A stretch of DNA of 64,000 bases from Gammaproteobacteria bacterium (lineage in GTDB: Bacteria > Pseudomonadota > Gammaproteobacteria > Pseudomonadales > Halieaceae). A program made the translations under genes and the position numbers. The stretch covers positions 310,001 through 374,000 of the forward strand of contig JANSYN010000001.1 in NCBI GenBank assembly GCA_024742415.1, written 5' to 3'. Numbering within the stretch: position 1 is the first letter of the stretch; each line of letters begins with the position of its first letter. Below, one piece after another: positions 1 to 7,160 of this stretch. The notes under the pieces are model-generated. The model saw only the letters and a list, made by a program, of their open reading frames with translations, was not told where the DNA came from and did not search any database.

Positions 1-1380
1 GGGAATTATGCCCCGGTAGAGGTAGAGAGCGATTTCGATAATAACCAGCTAACCGTTGAAGGCACCGTGCCACAAAGCCTCACCGGCGCCTTCATGCGCG
101 ACGGCGCCAACGTGGCGTTTCAGCCCAATCACTACGTCTATCCGCTGGACGGTGACGGCATGATCCACGCCGTCTATTTTGACGATGGCAAAGTGCATTA
201 CCGCAACAGGTGGGTAGAGACCAACCACCTGAAAACAGAGCGCCAGTTCGGCCGCATGATTTACGGCAGCGTAGGCAAGCTGCTCGAGGTGCCGCCCGAG
301 GTGATAGCGGCCGGGGGTGAGCCCAGCCCGATCCGCAATACGGCAAACACCAACGTGATTTATCACGGCAACAAATTGCTCGCGATGTGGGAAGGCGGTT
401 TCCCGCACCTGCTCAACAGTGACCTGTCTACGGTAGGTCTGTTCGATTACGACGGCGCGCTGCAGCCTGGCGATGCGCTCACGGCGCATCCCAAGATTTG
501 CCCGGTAAGTGGCGACCTTATTACCTGCACCCAGCGCTGGGACAGCCCCAATTACTACTTGCAGGTGTTTGACAAAAACGCCAAACACAAGCAAACCACA
601 CTGGTCGAGTTTGAGCGCAAGGGCATCATTCACGATCTGCAGATTACCGACAACTACGTGATTATTTTCTATGCCCCGGCATTTCACAGCCTCGAAAAAG
701 CCATGCGCGGAGAAGACCCGTTTGAGTGGGAGGCGCAACTGGGCACCAAAATTATTGTCATTCCGCGCGATGGCAGCTCCGGGCAGAAAGTCTTTGAAAC
801 CGAGGCCTTCTTCAGCTGGCACTTTTGTAACGGCTTTGAAAGCGGCGGCAAGATCATTATCGATTACGTCTGGATCAACTCCATACCGTTCACCCAGGCG
901 CAGGGCACTGGTGTTGAAAAACAGCCGCGGCGCATGTACCGCATGGAACTCGACCTGCAGACCAAAGCGGTGAGCAATGAGCAGTTCTCCGACGTGTTCT
1001 GCGAATTCTCTCGCGTCGATGAGCGGCGCATGGGTAAAACGTACCGCTACGGGTTTGCCGCATCCTCGAATCGCGATTGGGGTGACGCACACGGCTATAA
1101 CTGCACCGGCCGCTACGATTTCCATACTGGCCAGACGCAGCTTTGGGAATACGGCGCCGAGGCCAATGCCGGCGAGCCGGTGTACGTTGCCAACCCCGAG
1201 AGCGACAAGGAAGCCGACGGCTGGGTCATGTGTTTTGTGTACAACCCCGAAGAGGGCGCCTACCTGTCGATTTTGAGCGCCGGTGATTTTGCCAGTGGCC
1301 CGGTCGCCAAGGTCAAGGTGCCCGCCCGTGTGCCCAACGGTTTTCATGCCAACTGGATGCAGGGTCTTACCCTGAACTGA
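1..1380 (+). CDS. Carotenoid oxygenase (RPE65/CCD family), 5' end outside window
   Basis: Non-heme iron dioxygenase of the carotenoid/stilbene cleavage family. The frame is open from base 1, starting with the family N-terminal block (GNYAPVEVE, then LTVEGTVP and FMRDGANVAF), so the start codon lies upstream and only a few residues are missing. FDGDGM-type motif is present as LDGDGMIHAVYF. The four iron-ligand histidines are placed as in the family: codons at 487 (AHPK), 631 (HDLQIT), 820 (SWHFCNGFE) and 1345 (GFHANW). Family members cleave carotenoids, apocarotenoids or lignostilbenes; the substrate cannot be read here. A truncated relic of a second copy follows directly, and DUF35/thiolase genes lie downstream on the same strand. 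Confidence 0.9.
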   Translation, partial: GNYAPVEVESDFDNNQLTVEGTVPQSLTGAFMRDGANVAFQPNHYVYPLDGDGMIHAVYFDDGKVHYRNRWVETNHLKTERQFGRMIYGSVGKLLEVPPEVIAAGGEPSPIRNTANTNVIYHGNKLLAMWEGGFPHLLNSDLSTVGLFDYDGALQPGDALTAHPKICPVSGDLITCTQRWDSPNYYLQVFDKNAKHKQTTLVEFERKGIIHDLQITDNYVIIFYAPAFHSLEKAMRGEDPFEWEAQLGTKIIVIPRDGSSGQKVFETEAFFSWHFCNGFESGGKIIIDYVWINSIPFTQAQGTGVEKQPRRMYRMELDLQTKAVSNEQFSDVFCEFSRVDERRMGKTYRYGFAASSNRDWGDAHGYNCTGRYDFHTGQTQLWEYGAEANAGEPVYVANPESDKEADGWVMCFVYNPEEGAYLSILSAGDFASGPVAKVKVPARVPNGFHANWMQGLTLN

Positions 1381-1407
1381 TAGCCAGCACTGCGCAGGAG
1401 ACTGAGC

Positions 1408-1675
1408 ATGACCTCCAGACCAGCGATGGATTCCTGTGAGTTTCCCTATGTGCAGGGCAACTATGCGCCTGTGCTGGATGAGTCAACGCTCGATGAAGGC
1501 GCCGGCGTCCTGCGGGTTGAAGGACGCGTACTGCAGAACCACAGCGGCGCCTTTGGCGCCCCTGGCTATTCTGAGCGCTGCTGCAATCGAACGTGGGCCC
1601 CTGGCAAAGGTGTACAGACGCACACGAGTCACTAACGGGTTTCACGCAAACTGGATGCCGGGCATCACGCTTCAG
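1408..1675 (+). pseudogene. Internally deleted relic of a second carotenoid oxygenase
   Basis: Two fragments of the upstream gene family are fused out of frame. Bases 1408-1557 (frame of 1408) encode an N-terminus with VQGNYAPVLDE and LRVEGRVLQNHSGAF, matching GNYAPVEVE and LTVEGTVPQSLTGAF of the intact copy. Bases 1562-1675, in the next frame, encode ILSAAAIERGPLAKV and NGFHANWMPGITL, matching the last about 38 residues of the intact protein (ILSAGDFASGPVAKV, NGFHANWMQGLTL). About 1.1 kb of middle is missing, including three of four iron histidines. The junction sits at GGCGCC, a hexamer also present at both corresponding sites of the intact gene. The C-terminal fragment has lost its stop and runs in frame into the DUF35 gene. 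Confidence 0.85.
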
Positions 1676-1711
1676 GGCGCGGCTGGCCGACCAACACACG
1701 GGAGTAACGTT

Positions 1712-2137
1712 ATGCCCCATCAGGTTCCTATCGCGGAGGGTCTGTTTACCTGGCCCGCCGACCAACCGGCCCTGCTGTGCAGCCGCTGTCAGCACTGCGG
1801 TATCGCCAGTTTTCCTGTGGCTGATTCCTGCATGGCCTGCTCCGGTCAGGAGGTCAGCGTAGAAGAGCTGCCGAACCAGGGCACCCTGTGGACGTGGACC
1901 GTACAGCACTTCATGCCAAAAACGCCCTATAACAGCGGCGAAACCATGGAAACCTTCAAACCGTATGGGGTGGGTTATGTCGAGTTGCCCGGCGGCGTAC
2001 GCGTTGAGGGGCGCCTGACCGAGAGCGACCCGCAGAAGCTGCAGATCGGCATGCCGATGGAAGTCGTGTTTGCGCCGTATCGCACCGATGACGACGGCAA
2101 CGAGGTAATCAGCTTCTTCTTCAGGCCGGTTCAATAA
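1712..2137 (+). CDS. DUF35 Zn-ribbon/OB-fold acyl-CoA-associated protein
   Basis: A 141-residue protein of the DUF35 (ChsH2-like) family: an N-terminal rubredoxin-like zinc ribbon (CSRCQHC then CMAC, residues about 23-48) followed by an OB fold with GVGYVELPGGVRVEGRL. Such proteins bind the CoA end of substrates and pair with thiolase-like or MaoC-like partners; a thiolase-like gene follows 49 bp downstream. Start chosen at ATG 1712 because GGAG lies 8 bases upstream; the frame is open further 5' only because it runs into the carotenoid oxygenase relic. Function as partner of the next gene is inferred from context. Confidence 0.85.
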   Translation: MPHQVPIAEGLFTWPADQPALLCSRCQHCGIASFPVADSCMACSGQEVSVEELPNQGTLWTWTVQHFMPKTPYNSGETMETFKPYGVGYVELPGGVRVEGRLTESDPQKLQIGMPMEVVFAPYRTDDDGNEVISFFFRPVQ

Positions 2138-2186
2138 CCCTGGCCTGTCCGGATGTATCGCGCGTAATCGATAGAGAGAGAACAGC

Positions 2187-3329
2187 ATGGACGTAGCAAT
2201 AGTTGGTATTGGAATTCACCCGTTTGGACGCACCCCGGCGCGCACCGGGTTGCAGCAGGGGGCCTATGCGGCGCGTGCTGCGCTCAAGGATGCCGGTGTT
2301 GAATGGCGCGACATCCAGTTTGCCTTTGGTGGTAGCGCCAGTGCGGGCAGCGCGGATGCGCTGGTCAATGAACTGGGGCTGACGGGTATTCCCTTTATCA
2401 ATGTAGCCAATGGCTGCGCGACCGGTGGCAGTTCCCTGATTTCAGCCTACAACGCGATCAAGTCAGGCCAGTACGATATTGGCCTGGTGGCGGGTTTTGA
2501 CAAACATGATCGTGGCGCCTTCAACGCCGATCCCAAAGAACTGGGCATTGGCCAGTGGTACGGCGAGGTGGGTATGATGATGACGACCCAGTTCTTTGCC
2601 ATGAAAATCCAGAAGTACATGCACGACTACGGTATTTCGACGGACTCGCTGGCGCGGGTGTCCGAAAAGTCGTTTATCAATGGCGCGAAAAATCCCAACG
2701 CCTGGCGCCGCGAGCCGATTGGCCTGGATGAGATCAAAAGCGCCACGATGGTTAACGATCCGCTAACCAAGTATATGTTTTGTTCTCCCTCTGAAGGAGG
2801 TGTGGCCCTGATACTGTGTCGGGCCGATCACGCCAGCCGCTATACCCGCACGCCGGTGTATCTCAAGGCCGCATCATTCAGGTCGCGCCGCTTTGGCTCT
2901 TTCGAGGTGTTTGCGCCCAGTCAGGCGCTGCAGCAGGTTGACGGCCCCACGGTGGACGCCTCCCGGGCCGCGTTTGAAATGGCGGGAGTGGGGCCCAAAG
3001 ATATCGATGTGATGCAACTGCAGGATACCGAGGCCGGGGCCGAGATCATGCACATGGCTGAAAACGGCTTTTGTGAACATGGCGAGCAGGAACATTTGCT
3101 GGCCAGCGGCGCAACGCATATCGACGGCAGAATGCCGGTGAACACCGACGGCGGCTGTATAGCCAATGGCGAACCTATTGGCGCGTCAGGTCTGCGCCAG
3201 GTGTACGAGAACGTGGCGCAGCTGCGCGGCGCGGCGGGTGAGCGCCAGGTGCCGGGCGATCCGAAACTGGCCTATACGCATGTTTATGGCGCGCCCGGTA
3301 TCAGTGCCGTCACGATTTTGCAAAAGTAA
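2187..3329 (+). CDS. Thiolase-like protein (SCP2-thiolase/lipid-transfer type)
   Basis: A 380-residue thiolase-superfamily protein. The nucleophile cysteine is Cys77 in ANGCATGGSS. Near the C-terminus NTDGGCIANGEPIGASG replaces the usual CxG loop of condensing thiolases, and the GHP/HxxxF histidine region reads QLQDTEAGAE. This pattern fits the non-thiolytic SCP2/Ltp2 group that acts with a DUF35 partner, for example retro-aldol cleavage in steroid side-chain degradation, rather than a biosynthetic thiolase. GAGAGA Shine-Dalgarno before ATG 2187. Clear DUF35 gene immediately upstream. The actual substrate is not readable. Confidence 0.85.
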   Translation: MDVAIVGIGIHPFGRTPARTGLQQGAYAARAALKDAGVEWRDIQFAFGGSASAGSADALVNELGLTGIPFINVANGCATGGSSLISAYNAIKSGQYDIGLVAGFDKHDRGAFNADPKELGIGQWYGEVGMMMTTQFFAMKIQKYMHDYGISTDSLARVSEKSFINGAKNPNAWRREPIGLDEIKSATMVNDPLTKYMFCSPSEGGVALILCRADHASRYTRTPVYLKAASFRSRRFGSFEVFAPSQALQQVDGPTVDASRAAFEMAGVGPKDIDVMQLQDTEAGAEIMHMAENGFCEHGEQEHLLASGATHIDGRMPVNTDGGCIANGEPIGASGLRQVYENVAQLRGAAGERQVPGDPKLAYTHVYGAPGISAVTILQK

Positions 3330-3482
3330 ACGTGCGCGCTGTGCCTGGCCTGGCCCGCACAACGATTCTTTGATGCGCGCAGAACTTGGCTCGCGCTTGC
3401 CGCTATGCATGGCCTGCCCGCCAGTGGCACGTGCCAGTACTTGCACTGACCGCCGCAAACACCACCTACAGGACCGACAAGA

Positions 3483-4259
3483 ATGAATGACATCCTGCAA
3501 CCCTTCCTGCTGCACGATAAAGTTGCGCTGGTGACGGGCGCCTCCAGTGGTTTTGGTCGGCATTTTGCAGCCGTGCTGGCGCAGGCCGGTGCCCGCGTGG
3601 TGCTGGCTGCAAGACGTACAGAGCTGATCGAACAGCAGGCGCAGGCCATCAACGCTGGCGGTGGCAAGGCGATTGCAGTGACCATGGATGTTGCCAGCAG
3701 TGAGAGCATCCGTGCGGCGCTGGATCACACAGAAAGTACGTTTGGCACTGCCACTGTGATCGTGAACAACGCCGGTATCACGATTCCGAAATTGCTGGTT
3801 GAACTGAGCGATGAGGATTGGACCAACGTCATTGACACTAATCTGAACGGCGTCGCTTATGTGACACGCGAGAGTGCCCGGCGAATGATTGCCGCGGGCC
3901 AGGGCGGCAGTGTGATCAACATTGCCTCGATCCTGGCACAGCGCGTGCAGAAAGCCCTGACCAACTATGCCGCGACCAAAGCCGGCGTGGTGCAATTTAC
4001 CAGGGCGGCGGCACTTGAACTGGCCCCACACGACATTCGGGTGAATGCGATTTGCCCCGGCTACTTCCAGACTGAACTGAATAATGAGTGGTTCAAAACC
4101 GAGGAGGGCCAGGCGCTGATCCGACGTATTCCACAACGCCGCACCGGTGAGCTGCATGAACTGAACGGACCGTTATTGCTGCTGGCGTCCGATGCCGGCT
4201 CGTTGATGACCGGAGCAAGCATTACTGTTGACGGTGGCCACGTGCTGTCGTCGCTGTGA
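3483..4259 (+). CDS. SDR family oxidoreductase
   Basis: Classical short-chain dehydrogenase of 258 residues. The cofactor motif TGASSGFG is at residues 18-25, NNAG at 95-98, catalytic Ser about 149 and YAATK with Tyr162/Lys166. It ends with the usual MTGASITVDGG block. The residue pair LAARR after the second strand suggests NADP(H) preference (inference). AGGA lies before ATG 3483. It follows the thiolase by 153 bp on the same strand, so it may belong to the same catabolic unit. Substrate unknown. Confidence 0.9.
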   Translation: MNDILQPFLLHDKVALVTGASSGFGRHFAAVLAQAGARVVLAARRTELIEQQAQAINAGGGKAIAVTMDVASSESIRAALDHTESTFGTATVIVNNAGITIPKLLVELSDEDWTNVIDTNLNGVAYVTRESARRMIAAGQGGSVINIASILAQRVQKALTNYAATKAGVVQFTRAAALELAPHDIRVNAICPGYFQTELNNEWFKTEEGQALIRRIPQRRTGELHELNGPLLLLASDAGSLMTGASITVDGGHVLSSL

Positions 4260-4530
4260 GTGGTGTGCCGGGCGGTGCGGTCCCTGGCTGGCTGCCGCTC
4301 AAGGCCTGGAGCGGCTGACGCCTCGCGCAGGCAGGACTGAGCGCGAAGCGATGCTCGTTGCACCACGCCCGGGTTGCAGTTGTGATGTAAGATAGGACGC
4401 AGGGCGCAACAGCGTGAGCGTGCACGGCAGCGCAAGCAAGCTGTCGCTGCGGGGATCCAGCGGCTGCAACACAGGCGGCGCCGAACGAGCACGATGTGCG
4501 GGCATACAGACTACCACCACGGGAGAGACC

Positions 4531-5454
4531 ATGGCGCAGTTCAGCAAAAAGACCACCGCAGAGGAGGCCAGTCGCGGTGTGAATCTCGAGGGTAAGAACG
4601 CGCTGATTACCGGCGCCAACACCGGCCTTGGCAAGGAAACCGCCCGCGTGCTGGCCCTGCGCGGCGCGCGCGTTGTGATGGCGTGTCGTGATACGGCAAA
4701 GGCCCTGGCGGCACGGGAGGACATCATCGCCAGCTGCCGCGGTATCGTGTCTGAAGATCAGATTGACGTGCTCGCGCTGGACCTCAACAGTCTGGAAAAG
4801 ACCCGCGCTGCCGCGCAGAAGTTTCTGTCCTGGAACATGGCAGTGGATATTCTTGTGAACAACGCCGGCATTATGATTCCCATGGAACGGCGCACTGAAG
4901 AAGGCTTTGAGGCGCAGTTTGGCGTTAACCACCTGGGACACTTCCTGTTCACCCACCTGTTGCTGGAGCCCCTGAAAGAAGCGGTGAATTCACGAGTTGT
5001 GGTGGTGTCTTCCGCAGCGCAGGCCTGGGCGACGCTGAAGCCCTCCCTGGATGACCTGAACTGGGAAAAACGCAAGTTCAAGGGTATGCGTGCCTACGGT
5101 GACTCCAAACTGATGAACATGATGTTTGCGCGCGAATTGCATCGACGTTATGCCGGGCATGGCATTGTCGCCAATGCGCTGCACCCTGGCGTGATCGCCA
5201 CCGAACTGGGCCGCGACCAGCCTGCGGCCTTTGCCCTGTTCGGCGTTCTGGCTCGACCCTTCACCAAGTCAGTACCGGAGGGCGCTGCAACGCAAGTGAT
5301 GCTCGCCGCGCAGCCCGAGTATGGTCAGGGCGGTGGTGACTATTTCGTGAACTGCCAGCGGCGCAAGCGGCCGGACAACAAGCTCGCGCTGGATGACGCT
5401 GTGTGCCAACGCTTGTGGTCTATCAGCGCCGAACTAACGGGGGTTGCCAGGTAA
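4531..5454 (+). CDS. SDR oxidoreductase, retinol-dehydrogenase/WWOX-like
   Basis: A 307-residue SDR of the RDH/WW-oxidoreductase-like group. TGANTGLG cofactor motif near residue 27, VMACRD after beta-2, NNAGIMIPMER, then FGVNHLGHFLFTHLL, which is typical of this subgroup, and the active site YGDSK. The start was placed at ATG 4531 with GGGAGAG just upstream; the frame is open 39 codons further 5' but that part has no family similarity. Members of this group oxidise or reduce retinoids, sterols and other lipophilic alcohols, which suits a neighbouring carotenoid oxygenase, but the link is an inference. Confidence 0.88.
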   Translation: MAQFSKKTTAEEASRGVNLEGKNALITGANTGLGKETARVLALRGARVVMACRDTAKALAAREDIIASCRGIVSEDQIDVLALDLNSLEKTRAAAQKFLSWNMAVDILVNNAGIMIPMERRTEEGFEAQFGVNHLGHFLFTHLLLEPLKEAVNSRVVVVSSAAQAWATLKPSLDDLNWEKRKFKGMRAYGDSKLMNMMFARELHRRYAGHGIVANALHPGVIATELGRDQPAAFALFGVLARPFTKSVPEGAATQVMLAAQPEYGQGGGDYFVNCQRRKRPDNKLALDDAVCQRLWSISAELTGVAR

Positions 5455-5645
5455 GGGGGTGTTTGCCGCAGATGCCGGCCCGGTGCTGGCGTCGCGCAGT
5501 GCGGGTCGGCAAGCGCCAGGGTGCTGTCAGCGGATACGTCGCACCGGATCGTCATTGACTGGACGGCAGTCACCCTTGCAGCGACTGTGAACACCGCGAC
5601 GCTCGGTGCGGCGCCGATGAATCCAATAATAACGAGGAACACTGC

Positions 5646-6401
5646 ATGTCATCTTTATCAGGAAAAACCGCCGTTGTTCTGGGTGCCTCGGGTACCCGGA
5701 ATTTTGGCAATGAGATTGCCAGGACGTTTGCGCGCGAGGGGGCCAATGTGGTGGTCGCCGCGCGGCGCAAGGAAGCGCTGCAGGCGCTGGCCGACGACAT
5801 CGGCGGCACTGCCATTGCGTGTGATGTGACCGACGAGGCACAGGTCGAACGATTGTTTGCGGCAACCGCCGATACTTACGGCGGCGTCGATACGGCGGTG
5901 TTTTCCGCTGGTATCTATGGCCCTGGCATGATTGCAGAACTGACCGCAGAAGCCATTCGTCCCAGCCTCGAAGTGAGCTTTATTGGTGCACTGATGTTTT
6001 TTAAACATGCAGCCGCGGCGATGGTCAGCGACGGCTCCGTCATTACGGTGTCGTCACTCACCGCGCGCTTGCCCGGCCCGGGCCTTGCTGTCTACGCCGG
6101 TGCCAGGGCGGGTATCGATTACGTCATAAAGGTTGCGGCCTGGGAGTACGAGACCCAGCGCATTCGCTTCAACTCGATTGCCGCGGGCCTGATTGAAACC
6201 GATATGACCGGCGGTCTGTTCGAAATGCAGCCCATCATCGACGCCCACCTGGCCAACACACCTGCAGGGCGCATGGGGACGCTAGAAGACATGGCAGAGG
6301 CCGCCCTGTTTCTCGCCGATGACCAGCGCTCAGGCTTTATCAACGGGCAAGTCCTGGATCTGTCCGGCGGACAACACATGGGCCGTCTGCCGCGCTTCTA
6401 G
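5646..6401 (+). CDS. SDR-family protein with Lys-to-Arg change in the active site
   Basis: A 251-residue Rossmann protein of the SDR family. The glycine motif is spaced as GASGTRNFG (residues 13-21), SAGIYGPG stands where NNAG is usual, and the tail SGFINGQVLDLSGGQ is family-typical. The YxxxK active site reads YAGAR (Tyr150, Arg154): the catalytic lysine is replaced by arginine. Serines at 136-137 are kept. It may be a low-activity or non-catalytic member, or one with altered substrate handling. GAGGA Shine-Dalgarno before ATG 5646. Confidence 0.85.
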   Translation: MSSLSGKTAVVLGASGTRNFGNEIARTFAREGANVVVAARRKEALQALADDIGGTAIACDVTDEAQVERLFAATADTYGGVDTAVFSAGIYGPGMIAELTAEAIRPSLEVSFIGALMFFKHAAAAMVSDGSVITVSSLTARLPGPGLAVYAGARAGIDYVIKVAAWEYETQRIRFNSIAAGLIETDMTGGLFEMQPIIDAHLANTPAGRMGTLEDMAEAALFLADDQRSGFINGQVLDLSGGQHMGRLPRF

Positions 6402-6489
6402 CGCGCGGTAACAACGGGGGTTGCACAAACGTCAAGCGGCCCCGCCGCGCCGACAACAACGAATCATCACCGGCCGAAGGTGCGATGCA

Positions 6490-7005
6490 ATGACACAAAC
6501 AACGCTGCAGGGTTACGAGGATGTCACGCTGTATGAGCTGTCCGCCGAGCGCGAGCAGGAGTTGCTGCGCAAACAGGTAGAGTGCAATTTCATCTGGACC
6601 AACCGCGAGGGCCACGGGATTGGCGTGATCATGAATTACGTGGCGCGCAACGGTTCTATCTGGCTCACCGCCACTCGCCAGCGCGCGCGCATCAAGGCAT
6701 TGCAGCGTGACCCGCGTGCCTGCGTCGTCATATCCAGCATGGGTACCGATATGGGCGCGGGCAAGCAGGTTACGTATAAGGGGCGTGTCAAACTGCATGA
6801 GGACGCCGCCACCAAAGCCTGGTTCTATCCGGCAATGGCGCAGATCATCACGCCGTACCCCGCGCCCACGGTAGAAGCTGCCCTGTTACATCTCGATACG
6901 CCGCTGCGCGTCGTCATTGAGCTGATACCGGAAAAAACCATCAAGTTCGACGGTGACCGTATTTCGCAGGCGTCCTACGCAGGTACGGTGCCAGGCCACG
7001 ATTAG
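6490..7005 (+). CDS. Pyridoxamine 5'-phosphate oxidase-fold protein (paralogue 1)
   Basis: A 171-residue split-barrel flavin/F420-binding-fold protein. The block FIWTNREGHGIGVIMNYV, followed by IWLTATRQRARIKALQRDPR, corresponds to the PNPOx-like fold. ATG 6490 is chosen because GAAGG lies about 10 bases upstream and the alignment with its paralogue at 13627-14208 begins here. The two paralogues share long stretches (FIWTNR-GHG, TAT-QRAR-KAL-RDPR, DTP-R-IIE--PEKTI-FDG). Cofactor (FMN or F420) and substrate are not decidable from sequence alone. Confidence 0.85.
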   Translation: MTQTTLQGYEDVTLYELSAEREQELLRKQVECNFIWTNREGHGIGVIMNYVARNGSIWLTATRQRARIKALQRDPRACVVISSMGTDMGAGKQVTYKGRVKLHEDAATKAWFYPAMAQIITPYPAPTVEAALLHLDTPLRVVIELIPEKTIKFDGDRISQASYAGTVPGHD

Positions 7006-7160
7006 GTGCCCGGTGTGTGTGGCCTGCGTGTGCGTGGTGTTTGACCGTCCAAACACAGGCGGCGCGAGCATTGCCTGTAAAGGATGCTACCTGCGGTGCG
7101 CAGTGGCGGTCGCACCGCACAGGCACTGAGACAAGGAGGCAGTGAGGCAAGGAGCCAGAG

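Noticed and set aside
3166-3486. 106-codon frame across the thiolase end and the gap to the SDR
   Set aside because: Mostly a shadow of the thiolase gene, with Arg/Cys-rich composition and no start signal.
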